Assembly: GCA_022730375.1 (NCBI GenBank)
Contig: DZDA01000003.1
Location: 2,197-59,607, forward strand
Source of the DNA: Thiomonas intermedia
Lineage (GTDB): Bacteria; Pseudomonadota; Gammaproteobacteria; Burkholderiales; Burkholderiaceae_C
Direction of reading: 5' to 3'
DNA length: 57,411 nt
Part shown: positions 1 through 8,760 of the stretch, one piece after another
How the letters are laid out: every line of letters begins with the position of its first letter
Numbering within the stretch: the first letter of the stretch is position 1
Notes under the pieces: generated by a model
What the model saw: only the letters and a program-made list of their open reading frames with translations
Database searches by the model: none
Told to the model about the DNA's origin: nothing
Program-made: the position numbers and the translations under genes

Positions 1-2
1 TC

Positions 3-1064
3 GATGCGCTGGTGCAGGCCGAAGGAGTGCGGGTGGTGTTGCAGGGCGCCCAGCCTCCTGAGAAACACGCCGGGCCGCCCCAAGTGTTTCTCACCCCCTC
101 GGGGGGGCTGACGCGCAGCGGCAGGTCTGGGGGCTCTCTGCAGCAAGCCGGCGAAGACTGGCAGGCCGTCGAGCCGCGTTTCGAGGATGCCTTCGTCAGT
201 TTGTTGTACACAGGCCTGCCTTCACCGCAGACGCAGGCAGCGCCCAAGGTTGAGGCGGCTGTCGCTACTGCCGCCATTGCTGCCAAGCCCGATGAAGCGG
301 CGTCAACCGTGATTGAAGTGAAAGAGTTGCGCCGCTTTTTTGGGGCGTTTCAGGCGGTTAAAGGCATCAGCTTCAACGTGGGAAAGGGCGAGATTTTCGG
401 CTTGCTCGGCGCCAATGGCGCGGGCAAGAGCACGACTTTTCGCATGCTCTGCGGCCTGCTGCCGGCGTCTTCAGGCACGCTGCGCGTTGCAGGGGCCGAC
501 CTGCGCACGGCTCGCGCAGACGCGCGCGAGCGCATCGGCTATGTGTCGCAGAAGTTTGCGCTCTACGGCAATCTCAGTGCGCGGCAGAACCTGAATTTCT
601 TCGCCTCGGCCTATGGCCTCGGCGGCGCACGGCGCAAACAGCGGCTGGCCTGGGCCTTTGATGAGTTCGACCTGAGCGAGTATGCCGATGCCGAGGCCAT
701 GGACCTGCCGCTGGGCTACAAGCAGCGGCTGGCGCTGGCTTGCGCGCTGATGCATGAGCCGTCCATTCTGTTTCTCGATGAGCCGACCTCCGGTGTCGAT
801 CCGCTGGCCCGGCGCGAGTTCTGGCAGCGCATCAACCACCTGGCCGAATCGGGGGTGACCGTCATGATCACCACCCACTTCATGGACGAGGCCGAGTATT
901 GCGATCATCTGGTGCTGATGTCGCTGGGCGAGATCCTGGCTTTCGGTACACCCCGCGAGATTCGCGGGCGCGTTCGCACCGACGCGCTGCCCGATCCGAC
1001 GATGGAAGACGCCTTCATCGCCCTGATTCAGTCGCACGAGGCGCAGATCCGCCGCGCCGCATGA
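3..1064 (+). CDS. ABC-2 exporter ATP-binding subunit (YbhF/RbbA type), 5' partial
   Basis: This is the ATPase of a multidrug-type ABC-2 exporter. The frame stays open through the left window edge, so the gene begins outside the window. Family members of this type carry two ATPase domains in tandem, and the first residues here look like the linker after a first domain. Counting from the GTG at position 12, Walker A (GANGAGKST) is near residues 133-141, the signature is the variant PLGYKQRL near 235, and Walker B plus D-loop is LFLDEPTSGVDP near 253-265, followed by the switch His in ITTHFMDEAEYC. The partner permeases follow at 1078 and 2198. An odd Pro/Gly/Ser-rich stretch near residues 17-50 coincides with a hairpin repeat and looks like an in-frame insertion. 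Substrate is unknown. Confidence 0.88.
   Translation, partial: DALVQAEGVRVVLQGAQPPEKHAGPPQVFLTPSGGLTRSGRSGGSLQQAGEDWQAVEPRFEDAFVSLLYTGLPSPQTQAAPKVEAAVATAAIAAKPDEAASTVIEVKELRRFFGAFQAVKGISFNVGKGEIFGLLGANGAGKSTTFRMLCGLLPASSGTLRVAGADLRTARADARERIGYVSQKFALYGNLSARQNLNFFASAYGLGGARRKQRLAWAFDEFDLSEYADAEAMDLPLGYKQRLALACALMHEPSILFLDEPTSGVDPLARREFWQRINHLAESGVTVMITTHFMDEAEYCDHLVLMSLGEILAFGTPREIRGRVRTDALPDPTMEDAFIALIQSHEAQIRRAA
60..109. repeat. GC-rich hairpin repeat inside the ABC ATPase gene
   Basis: Perfect 9-bp arms GAGAAACAC (60-68) and GTGTTTCTC (84-92) flank a GC-rich loop. A run containing CGGGGGGGCT (100-109) follows. The same 10-mer recurs at 28930-28939 inside glgX. The element sits in frame within the linker before the ATPase domain. 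Similar GC-rich palindromes are common between genes in Burkholderiales; that statement is from memory. Confidence 0.6.
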
Positions 1065-1077
1065 GGAGACCCGGCCG

Positions 1078-2193
1078 ATGAACCGACAACGCCTGCGCGG
1101 CCTGGTCCGCAAGGAATCTCTGCAGATCATCCGCGACCCCTCCGCCATCGCCATTGCCTTTGTCTTGCCGGTGCTGCTGCTGTTGTTGTTTGGCTATGGC
1201 GTGTCGCTCAATGCCCGCGACGTGCCGTTGGCGGTAGTGGTCGATCAGCCCAGCGCGCAGACCAGCAGTTTTGTCGGCGGGTTGCAGCAGTCGGCATTTT
1301 TCGCGCCCAAGGCCTATCCCGACATTGCCGCCGCCCGCCATGCGCTGATGACCCGTCAGGTGGACGGCATTGTCTGGCTGCGGGGCGATTTCACCCGGTT
1401 GGCGCTCACTGGACGTTCCGCCCCCGTGGCGGTGTGGATGAATGGCGTCGATGCCAACAACGCCCGCATCATGGAGGGCTATCTGCAAGGCGTCTGGCAA
1501 AACTGGTTGCAGCTTGAAGCGGAGCAGCAGGGCAAGCCCTTGCTCATGCCCGTCAGTGTGCAGGCCCGCATCTGGTTCAACCCCGCGGTGCGCAGCCGCG
1601 ACTTTCTGGTGCCGGGGCTGATTGCCGTCATCATGACCCTGATCGGCGCCTTGCTCACTGCGCTGGTCATCGCGCGCGAACGCGAGCGCGGCACCATGGA
1701 AGCGCTCATGGCCAGCCCGGTGACCATGGCGGAAATCCTGCTGGGCAAGCTGATTCCCTATTTCGTGCTCGGCATGGGCGGCATGGCGCTGTCGGTGGCC
1801 ATGGCGGTGTGGCTGTTCGCCGTGCCGCTGGTTGGCAGCCTGTGGCTGCTGGTGCTGTGTTCGGCGCTGTTCCTGCTGGTGGCGCTGGCGATGGGGCTGC
1901 TGATTTCCACTCTGTCGAGCAGTCAGTTCGTCGCCGCGCTGGTGGCGGTCATCGTCACCTTCCTGCCGGCCTTCATTCTGTCGGGGTTCATTTTCGATAT
2001 CGAGTCCATGCCGACGGTGGTGCAGTTCCTCACGCATCTGGTGGCTGCCCGCTATTTCGTGGCCATCCTGCAGACGGTTTTTCTGGCCGGCAATGTCTGG
2101 CCGGTGATTTTGACCAACAGCGCCGCGCTGGCCCTGATGGGCGTGATTTTCATGGGCATCGCCTGGCGCAAATCGCACAAGAGGCTGGACTGA
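1078..2193 (+). CDS. ABC-2 type transporter permease (YbhS/YbhR family)
   Basis: This 371-aa inner-membrane permease has the ABC-2 membrane layout. There is one N-terminal membrane helix near residues 24-45 (VLPVLLLLLFGYGVSL), a periplasmic domain of about 130 residues, then five or six helices from about residue 175 to the end. The conserved ARERERGTMEALMASPV segment follows the second helix and is typical of this family. The ATG at 1078 has AGGAGA eight bases upstream and lies 13 bp after the ATPase gene. A homologous permease follows after 4 bp, so the two probably form a heterodimer driven by the ATPase. No substrate can be inferred from sequence. Confidence 0.9.
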   Translation: MNRQRLRGLVRKESLQIIRDPSAIAIAFVLPVLLLLLFGYGVSLNARDVPLAVVVDQPSAQTSSFVGGLQQSAFFAPKAYPDIAAARHALMTRQVDGIVWLRGDFTRLALTGRSAPVAVWMNGVDANNARIMEGYLQGVWQNWLQLEAEQQGKPLLMPVSVQARIWFNPAVRSRDFLVPGLIAVIMTLIGALLTALVIARERERGTMEALMASPVTMAEILLGKLIPYFVLGMGGMALSVAMAVWLFAVPLVGSLWLLVLCSALFLLVALAMGLLISTLSSSQFVAALVAVIVTFLPAFILSGFIFDIESMPTVVQFLTHLVAARYFVAILQTVFLAGNVWPVILTNSAALALMGVIFMGIAWRKSHKRLD

Positions 2194-2197
2194 AAAC

Positions 2198-3307
2198 ATG
2201 TTCGCCAGAGTTGTTGCACTCGTCATCAAGGAACTGCTCATGCTGCTGCGCGACAAGGCCAGCCGCGCGGTTCTGATCGGCCCGCCCCTCATCCAGCTGC
2301 TGGTGTTCGGCTATGCCGCCAGCTTCGACCTCAACCACATTCCTTATGCGGTCTACAACGAAGACTCGGGCTACGCCTCGCGGGAACTGATCGCGCGCTT
2401 TTCCGGCACGGCCACCTTCCGGCAGGTGGCCACCATCACCCACAATGCGCAGATCGCCCCGCTGATCGACAACAAGGATGCGCTTCTGGTGCTGCACATC
2501 GGCCCGCACTTCACCCGCGATCTGCTGCGTCATCAGCCGGCCGCGGTGCAACTGCTGGTCGACGGCCGAGACTCCAACACCGCATCGCTGGCGCTGAACG
2601 ACGCCAACAGCGTGCTGTTCGCTTTCAATGAGCAATGGGCTGCACAACACGGCTGGCGCGGCCCGCCGGCGAGGCTGGAAATTCGCTCCTGGTTCAACCC
2701 CAATCTGTTGTCGCGTTGGTTCATTCTTCCGGGCATCGTCGCCTTGCTTACCCTGGTGGTCACCTTGCTGGTTACGGGTCTGTCGGTGGCGCGCGAACGC
2801 GAGATGGGCACCTTCGACCAGCTGCTGGTCACCCCTTTGCGACCGGTGGAAATCCTGCTGGGCAAGGCTTTGCCGGGATTCATCATCGGCGGTCTGGAGG
2901 CTGCCTTCATCGCCGTCGTCGCCATTCTCTGGTTCGGAGTGCCGTTTGTGGGCAGCGTGCTGGCATTGGGAGTCGGTCTGTTTTTCTTCCTGCTCGCCGC
3001 CACCGGCATCGGGCTGATGATTTCGTCCATCGCCGTGACCCAGCAGCAGGGTTTGCTGGGCGTGTTCATGTTCCTGGTGCCGTCCATCATTCTTTCCGGC
3101 TTTGCCACGCCGATTGCCAATATGCCCGAGGCGGTGCAGTTGCTCACCTACATCAACCCCATGCGGTATTTCCTCATCATCACCCGCGGGGTCTATCTCG
3201 AAGGCTATGGCGTGGGCGACCTGATGTCGCAGTACTGGCCGCTGGCGCTGATCGGCGTCGTCAGCATGGCGTTTGCCGCCTGGCTGTTCCGTCACCGCAT
3301 GGACTGA
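2198..3307 (+). CDS. ABC-2 type transporter permease (YbhR/YhhJ family)
   Basis: This is the second permease of the exporter, 369 aa, with the same topology as its upstream neighbour. An N-terminal helix (AVLIGPPLIQLLVFGYAAS) comes first, then a periplasmic domain to about residue 170, then a block of helices. The family segment AREREMGTFDQLLVTPLRP is present, and the late helix contains NPMRYFLIITRGVYLEG, typical of the YbhR group. The gene starts 4 bp after the first permease. Together with the ATPase it should make the membrane part of a drug or lipid-like exporter. A periplasmic adaptor would be expected upstream, outside the window. Confidence 0.9.
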   Translation: MFARVVALVIKELLMLLRDKASRAVLIGPPLIQLLVFGYAASFDLNHIPYAVYNEDSGYASRELIARFSGTATFRQVATITHNAQIAPLIDNKDALLVLHIGPHFTRDLLRHQPAAVQLLVDGRDSNTASLALNDANSVLFAFNEQWAAQHGWRGPPARLEIRSWFNPNLLSRWFILPGIVALLTLVVTLLVTGLSVAREREMGTFDQLLVTPLRPVEILLGKALPGFIIGGLEAAFIAVVAILWFGVPFVGSVLALGVGLFFFLLAATGIGLMISSIAVTQQQGLLGVFMFLVPSIILSGFATPIANMPEAVQLLTYINPMRYFLIITRGVYLEGYGVGDLMSQYWPLALIGVVSMAFAAWLFRHRMD

Positions 3308-3340
3308 TGGGGTAATGCCCACGCATAAGGAGACGTCATC

Positions 3341-3676
3341 ATGTTGCGCGTGCTGATCATCGAGTGCCTGTTGTTTGCCCTATTTGGCGCGGTGGCGTTT
3401 CGCCTGCTGTATGCCTTTATCGCCCGAACCTGGGTCGTGTGGGTCATCAGCCTGCTGCTGATTGCACTGATCAGCGCACTGACCTCAGGCGTGGTCGATC
3501 CGCATTTGGTGCAGGAGTTCGGAGGCGACACGCTGACTGGGTTTTCTCCGGGCATGCTGCTGGCCGCGCGCGCAGTGGCGTGGATCGTTGGCTGCGTGCT
3601 GGCTTGGCTGGCGTTGCGCCGACGCGCCGCATTGGGCCTGGAACAGCCTGAGAACATGCCGCCGGGCAACGATTAA
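3341..3676 (+). CDS. Small hydrophobic membrane protein, unknown function
   Basis: I do not recognise a family. The product is 111 aa with three likely membrane helices, near residues 5-27, 30-50 and 72-92, and a short charged C-terminus (RRRAALGLEQPEN). A good ribosome-binding site, AAGGAG, lies eight bases before the ATG, so translation is likely. It follows the second permease by 33 bp on the same strand and is probably the last gene of the exporter operon. It might be an accessory subunit, but nothing in the sequence proves that. Confidence 0.65.
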   Translation: MLRVLIIECLLFALFGAVAFRLLYAFIARTWVVWVISLLLIALISALTSGVVDPHLVQEFGGDTLTGFSPGMLLAARAVAWIVGCVLAWLALRRRAALGLEQPENMPPGND

Positions 3677-3798
3677 CTACGTTGCATTTTGGAGCGTGTC
3701 TGACATTCGCAGGTCTGGCGGCCTTGATGCAAATCAAACGCCATGTTGCGCTGCCGCAATCCAATGCTTTGCATTCTGCATGGAATCTGGAGAATGGA

Positions 3799-5226
3799 AT
3801 GGCACTCGAATTTCTAACCCCGCTAACCGCCCTGACCAACGACGTGGATGTGCTCGTGCTCGGCGCCGGTGGCGCTGGGTATCCAGGAGCCTTTTATCTC
3901 GCTCAGGCCGGGCCGTCGGTGCTGATGGTCGACCCGATAGGCAATCTCGGCGGCGACTGTCTGGCCGAGGGCTGCGTGCCTTCGAAGGCGGTGCGCGAGG
4001 CGGCGCTGGTGCGCGGTCTGGCTGACAAATTCGACGGCTTCGGTCTGCGCGGCAGCAAGCCCGCAGTGGACTGGGGCGCGGTGCTGGCGCACAAGGATCG
4101 GGTGCAGAACACCCGCTACGCGCAGCATGCGCGCGAGATCGCAGCGGGCGGCGCCGCCTTCGTGCAGGGGCGCGGCGTGATCGTCGCGCCGGATCGCGCG
4201 CGCATCGATGCCGGCGATGGCAGCGGTTCGCGCGAAGTACGCTTTCGCCAATTGATACTCGGCACCGGTTCAGCGCCCGCGCGCCTGCCCATACTCGGGG
4301 CCGATCTGGCACTGACTTCGCACGATCTGTTTCGCCTCGGCGCTGATCTGCCGCTGCCGCAACACCTCGTCATCATCGGCGGTGGCTACATCGGGGTCGA
4401 GACCGCTTCGATGCTGCAGGCCCTCGGCGCCGAGTGCAGCATTCTCGAATATGCGCCTCAGGTGCTGCCCGGGTTCGATGCCGAACTGGCGTTTTTTCTG
4501 CACGCCAGTCTGTCGCAGCGCGTGCGCATCGAACGCTCCGCGCAGGTGCTGAGCATCGCGCGCGAGGGTGATGGCTATCACGTGCGATACAAGCAAGACG
4601 GCGGCGAGCGCAGCATGCAGGGCGACGCCGTGCTCATGGCCACCGGCCGCGTGGCCGTGCTGCCTGAAGGCGTGGAGCACCTTGGCCTGGCGATGGAGCG
4701 CGGACATGTGCGGGTGGACGACGCCTTGCGCACGTCCAACCCGCAGGTGTGGGCGCCGGGAGATGTCAATGGACGCAGCATGTTGTTCCATTCTGCCGTG
4801 CGGCAAAGCCTGGTGGCCGCGCATTGCATCGCTGCTGGCGGGCAGGCGGTGGACCGCATGCCGTTCCACGCCGTGCCCATGACGGTGTTCACCGAGCCCG
4901 AACTGGCGCATGCAGGACAGACCGCAGCGCAGGCCGAAGCGGCGCTCGGCGCCGACGCCGTGGCCGTGATGCGCTACGACTACGCCGAAGACTCGCGGGC
5001 GCAGATCTATGCCGAGACACAAGGCTTCATCAAACTGGTGTTCAATCGCCAGGACGCCCGCCTGCTGGGGGCGCAGATCGCCGGCATGGACGCCGCGCAA
5101 CTGATCGCACCGCTGGCGCTGGCGCTTGAACAAGGGCTCGGCGCAAAGGCCCTGGCCGACACGGTGTTTCCGCACCCCATGCTCAGCGAAGGCATCAACA
5201 AAGCCGCACGCGCTTTCAAGGCTTAG
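3799..5226 (+). CDS. Dihydrolipoamide dehydrogenase-like pyridine nucleotide-disulfide oxidoreductase
   Basis: This FAD-dependent dithiol oxidoreductase is 475 aa from the chosen ATG, which has GGAGA just upstream; a longer in-frame ATG at 3682 has no such site. An N-terminal FAD motif (GAGGAGYPGA) is followed by the redox-active disulfide GGDCLAEGCVPSK, the NAD-binding motif IIGGGYIGVE near the middle and the second FAD motif ending in APGDVNG. The C-terminal interface contains HPMLSEG, carrying the catalytic His and Glu of the lipoamide dehydrogenase/mercuric reductase group. There is no 2-oxoacid dehydrogenase operon beside it and no mercury-binding N-terminal domain. Its partner protein is therefore unknown. 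It is followed after 9 bp by the proton ATPase. Confidence 0.85.
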   Translation: MALEFLTPLTALTNDVDVLVLGAGGAGYPGAFYLAQAGPSVLMVDPIGNLGGDCLAEGCVPSKAVREAALVRGLADKFDGFGLRGSKPAVDWGAVLAHKDRVQNTRYAQHAREIAAGGAAFVQGRGVIVAPDRARIDAGDGSGSREVRFRQLILGTGSAPARLPILGADLALTSHDLFRLGADLPLPQHLVIIGGGYIGVETASMLQALGAECSILEYAPQVLPGFDAELAFFLHASLSQRVRIERSAQVLSIAREGDGYHVRYKQDGGERSMQGDAVLMATGRVAVLPEGVEHLGLAMERGHVRVDDALRTSNPQVWAPGDVNGRSMLFHSAVRQSLVAAHCIAAGGQAVDRMPFHAVPMTVFTEPELAHAGQTAAQAEAALGADAVAVMRYDYAEDSRAQIYAETQGFIKLVFNRQDARLLGAQIAGMDAAQLIAPLALALEQGLGAKALADTVFPHPMLSEGINKAARAFKA

Positions 5227-5235
5227 GAGCCCACG

Positions 5236-7623
5236 ATGGCCGCGACGACCCCTGCCCAGGCTGAAGCCGAGCCCGTGCAGTCGGGCGGCTGGCCCGAGAC
5301 AGATCCAAGCAAGGGGCTGAGCGCGAGCGAAGCCGCCGCACGGCTGGCCCGTGTCGGGCCCAATGCCATCGCCGAGCAGACGGTGGCGCCGTGGCGGCAA
5401 CTGCTGGCGAAGTTCTGGGCGCCAGTGCCGTGGATGCTTGAAGCCGTCATCGTGCTGCAATGGCTGCTCGGGCGCGGGCTGGAATCGCTGGTCATCGCCG
5501 TGCTGCTGGTGTTCAACGCCGTGGTGGCGTTCGTGCAGGAACAGCGCGCCAAGGATGCGCTGACTCTGTTGCGCAAGCAGTTGCACGTCAACGCGCGCGT
5601 GCTGCGCGACGCGCAGTGGCAGCAGATTGCCGCCGAGCAGGTGGCGCCGGGCGATGTGGTGCACATCCGCGCCGGCGATATCGTGCCGGCCGATCTGCGG
5701 CTGCTCGATGGCGCCGTGTCACTGGATGAGTCGGCGCTCACCGGCGAATCGCTGCCGGTGGACGCGGGCGCCGGCAAACCGGCCTACACCGGCGCCATCG
5801 TGCGGCAGGGCGAGGCCACGGGCGTCGTCACCGCTACCGGCGCACGTACCTTCTTCGGCCACACCGCCGAACTGGTGCGTACCTCCAACGCGCCCAGCCA
5901 CATGCAAAGCACCATCTTCGCCATCGTCAAACGGCTGGTGGTATTCGACCTCGTGCTCGTGGCCATCGTCATCGGCTTCGCGCTGTGGCATCACCTGCCC
6001 TTGCTCGACACGGCGGTGTTCGCGCTCATGCTGCTGGTGGCCTCGGTGCCGGTGGCGCTGCCTGCCACCTACACCCTGGCCACGGCCGTGAGCAGCCAGT
6101 TGCTGGCGCACCAGGGCGTACTGGTCACGCGGCTGCCCGCTGTTGAGGAGGCTGCGGCGATGGACACGCTGGTGTCCGACAAGACCGGCACGCTCACGCA
6201 AAACAGTTTGCGCTATGCGGGCGCCACGGCGCTCGTGCAGGGCGCGGATGAAAACGCGGTGCTGCGCGCCGCCGCGCTGGCCAGCGACGATGCCACGCAA
6301 GACCCGCTCGATCTGGCCCTCCTTGCCCCCGCGCGTGAACGCAGGCTGCTGGCCGATGCGCCGGCGCGCAGCGCCTTTCATCCCTTCGACCCCGCGACGC
6401 GGCGCAGCGAAGGGCTCTACACCGTGGACGGCCAGCCCTGGCGCGCGATGAAGGGTGCCGCCACGGTCATTGGTCCGCTGTGTCATCTCGACGCTGCGCA
6501 GCAGGCTGCGCTGGATGCGGCGGAGAAGCAACTTGCCGCGAGTGGAGCGCGCGTACTGGCCGTGGCGGCGGGTGCGGACGAGGCCTTGCAGTTGCTGGGC
6601 GTAGTGGGCTTGTCCGATCCACCCCGACCCGACGCAGCCGAGCTGATTGCCCAGATCAAGCAGCTCGGCGTGCGCGTGTGCATGGCCACCGGAGATGCCG
6701 AAGAAACCGCGCGCGCCGTCGGCGGCGAGCTGGGCCTGGGCACGCGCGTCTGCCACATTCAGAAAGACGCGGCGCTCGACCCCTCGCAATGCGACCTCTA
6801 CGCGCGCGTGCTGCCCGAGGACAAGCACCACATCGTCGCCGCGCTGCAAAAGGCCGGGCATGTCACCGGCATGACCGGCGATGGCGTCAACGACGCGCCG
6901 GCGCTGCGCCAGGCCGAGATGGGTATCGCCGTGGCCAGCGCTACCGATGTGGCCAAGGCGGCCGCTGGGGTGGTGCTCACCGACCCGGGGCTGGGCGGTG
7001 TGCTCACCGTGGTGCGCGCCGGGCGGCAGGTGCACCGGCGCATGCTCACCTACACCCTCAACAAGGTGCTGCGCACGCTGGAAATCGTGGTGTTCCTCAC
7101 TTTCGGCCTGCTGCTGACCGGACACTTCGTCATCTCGCCGCTGCTCATCGTGCTGATGCTGTTCGCCAACGATTTCGCCACCATGAGCATCGCCACCGAC
7201 CGCGTCCACCCCTCGGCCCAGCCGCAGCACTGGCAGGTGCGCCGACTCATGGGCGCGTCCATCGTGCTCGCGGTCTTGAGCCTGCTGTTCGCCTGGGGCG
7301 TGTATGTCTGGGCACAGACGCAGGGGCTGAGCCTGGCGCAGTTGCAGACCGTGGTGTTCCTGATTCTGGTGTTCGGCAATCAGGCTGGCATCTATCTGCT
7401 GCGCAGCAACGGCCCGCTATGGTCGCTCGCTCCGTCGCGCTGGATGGCGGCGGCCAGCCTCGGCGATGTGGTTATCGTTTGCCTGCTGGCGGCTTTCGGC
7501 GTGCTGATGGCCGCTTTGCCCGGGTTCGTCGTGGGCATGGTTTTGCTGGCGACGGTCGTTTTCACCCTATTGCTGGATTTGTTGATCAAGCGGCCCCTGT
7601 TCCGCCGCTTTGCCATTGCCTGA
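5236..7623 (+). CDS. P-type proton-translocating ATPase (P3A, plasma-membrane H+-ATPase type)
   Basis: This is a 795-aa P-type ATPase resembling fungal, plant and archaeal proton pumps. ALTGES in the actuator domain lies near residue 170. The phosphorylation motif DKTGTLT has its Asp at residue 315, and TGDGVNDAP lies near residues 547-555. The segment after it (MLFANDFATMSIATD) matches the P3A helix-6 pattern with a buried Asp. No CPC or heavy-metal-binding domain is present, which argues against a copper or zinc pump. About eight to ten membrane helices are visible. The expected role is ATP-driven proton export for pH homeostasis, plausible in an acid-exposed organism. It lies 9 bp after the flavoprotein and 12 bp before the PhaC-like gene. 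Confidence 0.88.
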   Translation: MAATTPAQAEAEPVQSGGWPETDPSKGLSASEAAARLARVGPNAIAEQTVAPWRQLLAKFWAPVPWMLEAVIVLQWLLGRGLESLVIAVLLVFNAVVAFVQEQRAKDALTLLRKQLHVNARVLRDAQWQQIAAEQVAPGDVVHIRAGDIVPADLRLLDGAVSLDESALTGESLPVDAGAGKPAYTGAIVRQGEATGVVTATGARTFFGHTAELVRTSNAPSHMQSTIFAIVKRLVVFDLVLVAIVIGFALWHHLPLLDTAVFALMLLVASVPVALPATYTLATAVSSQLLAHQGVLVTRLPAVEEAAAMDTLVSDKTGTLTQNSLRYAGATALVQGADENAVLRAAALASDDATQDPLDLALLAPARERRLLADAPARSAFHPFDPATRRSEGLYTVDGQPWRAMKGAATVIGPLCHLDAAQQAALDAAEKQLAASGARVLAVAAGADEALQLLGVVGLSDPPRPDAAELIAQIKQLGVRVCMATGDAEETARAVGGELGLGTRVCHIQKDAALDPSQCDLYARVLPEDKHHIVAALQKAGHVTGMTGDGVNDAPALRQAEMGIAVASATDVAKAAAGVVLTDPGLGGVLTVVRAGRQVHRRMLTYTLNKVLRTLEIVVFLTFGLLLTGHFVISPLLIVLMLFANDFATMSIATDRVHPSAQPQHWQVRRLMGASIVLAVLSLLFAWGVYVWAQTQGLSLAQLQTVVFLILVFGNQAGIYLLRSNGPLWSLAPSRWMAAASLGDVVIVCLLAAFGVLMAALPGFVVGMVLLATVVFTLLLDLLIKRPLFRRFAIA

Positions 7624-7635
7624 AGGAGGTTCCCA

Positions 7636-8760
7636 ATGTCTGACCCCAAGCCCACGCCTACGCCCGCCAAACCCAATCTCAACGTGCCTTTCTTCTGGCC
7701 GCTGCAACTCGCGGCTGATATGGCCGAGCAGGGCATGGAGCTGGCGGCGCGTAATGTGAAGTTTCTCGATGAGGAGTTGCTTCTGCACGGGGGCATCAAG
7801 CCCGAGCTCGCCACCGAGCACACGGTGCGGCTGAAGCTGCGCACGCTTGATCTGTGCGACTACTCCGCGCCCGGCGCCAAGGGCATCCCCACCCTGGTCA
7901 ACGCGCCCTACGCCGGCCATACCTCGATGATCGCCGACTATCACGAGGGCCAGAGCCTGATGCAGACGTTGAAAAACAACGCAGTCGGCCCGCTGTTCCT
8001 CACCGACTGGCACAGCGCCACGCCGGACATGAAAGACCTCGAAGTCGATCAATACCTCGGCGACTTCCTTGCCTGCGTCGACGACCTCGGCGGCCGCGTC
8101 AACCTCGTCGGCCTATGTCAGGGCGGCTGGATGGCTGCGATGCTGGCCGCGCGCTTTCCCGACAAGGTCGCCAGCCTGGTGCTGGCGGGCTCGCCGATCG
8201 ACACCCACGCCGGCCACGGCCCTTTGCTGAAAATGGTCAAGCAAAGCCCGATGAGTTTCTACGAGGATTTGGTCGCCAGTGGCGGCGGGCTGATGCTGGG
8301 CAAATACATGCTGGCCGGCTGGAAGAACATGCACCCCGAGCAGCACTATGTGCAGGAGCACATCGACCTGTACGAACACATCGACGATCCAGTGTGGCTG
8401 AGCAAGACCGAAGCCTTCGAGCGCTGGTATGAAAACCCGCTGAACCTGCCCGGCCGCTGGTACCTGCAGGTCATCGACCAGTTGTTCAAGCGCAATCTGC
8501 TGGCCAAAGGTCAGTTCATCGGCCAGGGGCGTGCGCTGCACCTCAAAGACATCACCTGCCCGCTGTATCTGCTTGCGGGCGAGAGCGACGACATTACGCC
8601 GCACGAGCAGGTCTTCGCCGCTGAAACTCTCTGCGGCACGCCCGCCAGCCAGATCGAAAAGCGCATGGTGCCTGGCGGGCATGTGGGCCTGTTCATGGGC
8701 AAGCGCACGCTCGACGAGGCGTGGCCGGAAATCGGCGCGTGGATCAAACGTTCGCTGTGA
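7636..8760 (+). CDS. PhaC-like alpha/beta hydrolase (polyhydroxyalkanoate synthase family)
   Basis: The 374-aa product belongs to the alpha/beta-hydrolase fold group that includes polyhydroxyalkanoate synthases. The nucleophile elbow is GLCQGG with Cys at residue 161; a Cys here rather than Ser is the hallmark of PhaC. A likely catalytic Asp follows in AGESDDITP and the His in GGHVGLF near the C-terminus. The length matches the short class III PhaC subunit, yet no phaE, phaA, phaB or phasin gene is beside it. The start has GGAGG (7625-7629) six bases upstream. It is last in a plus-strand string after the proton ATPase and ends directly against the convergent mbfA gene. It could be an active synthase or a paralogue with another acyl substrate. 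Confidence 0.8.
   Translation: MSDPKPTPTPAKPNLNVPFFWPLQLAADMAEQGMELAARNVKFLDEELLLHGGIKPELATEHTVRLKLRTLDLCDYSAPGAKGIPTLVNAPYAGHTSMIADYHEGQSLMQTLKNNAVGPLFLTDWHSATPDMKDLEVDQYLGDFLACVDDLGGRVNLVGLCQGGWMAAMLAARFPDKVASLVLAGSPIDTHAGHGPLLKMVKQSPMSFYEDLVASGGGLMLGKYMLAGWKNMHPEQHYVQEHIDLYEHIDDPVWLSKTEAFERWYENPLNLPGRWYLQVIDQLFKRNLLAKGQFIGQGRALHLKDITCPLYLLAGESDDITPHEQVFAAETLCGTPASQIEKRMVPGGHVGLFMGKRTLDEAWPEIGAWIKRSL

Noticed and set aside
3799-5226. Mercuric reductase
   Set aside because: No N-terminal MerA metal-binding domain, no C-terminal Cys pair and no mer genes nearby; only the general dithiol oxidoreductase core is present.
5719-7230. 503-codon minus-strand frame opposite the P-type ATPase
   Set aside because: No motif or start signal; it lies wholly inside an intact ATPase gene.
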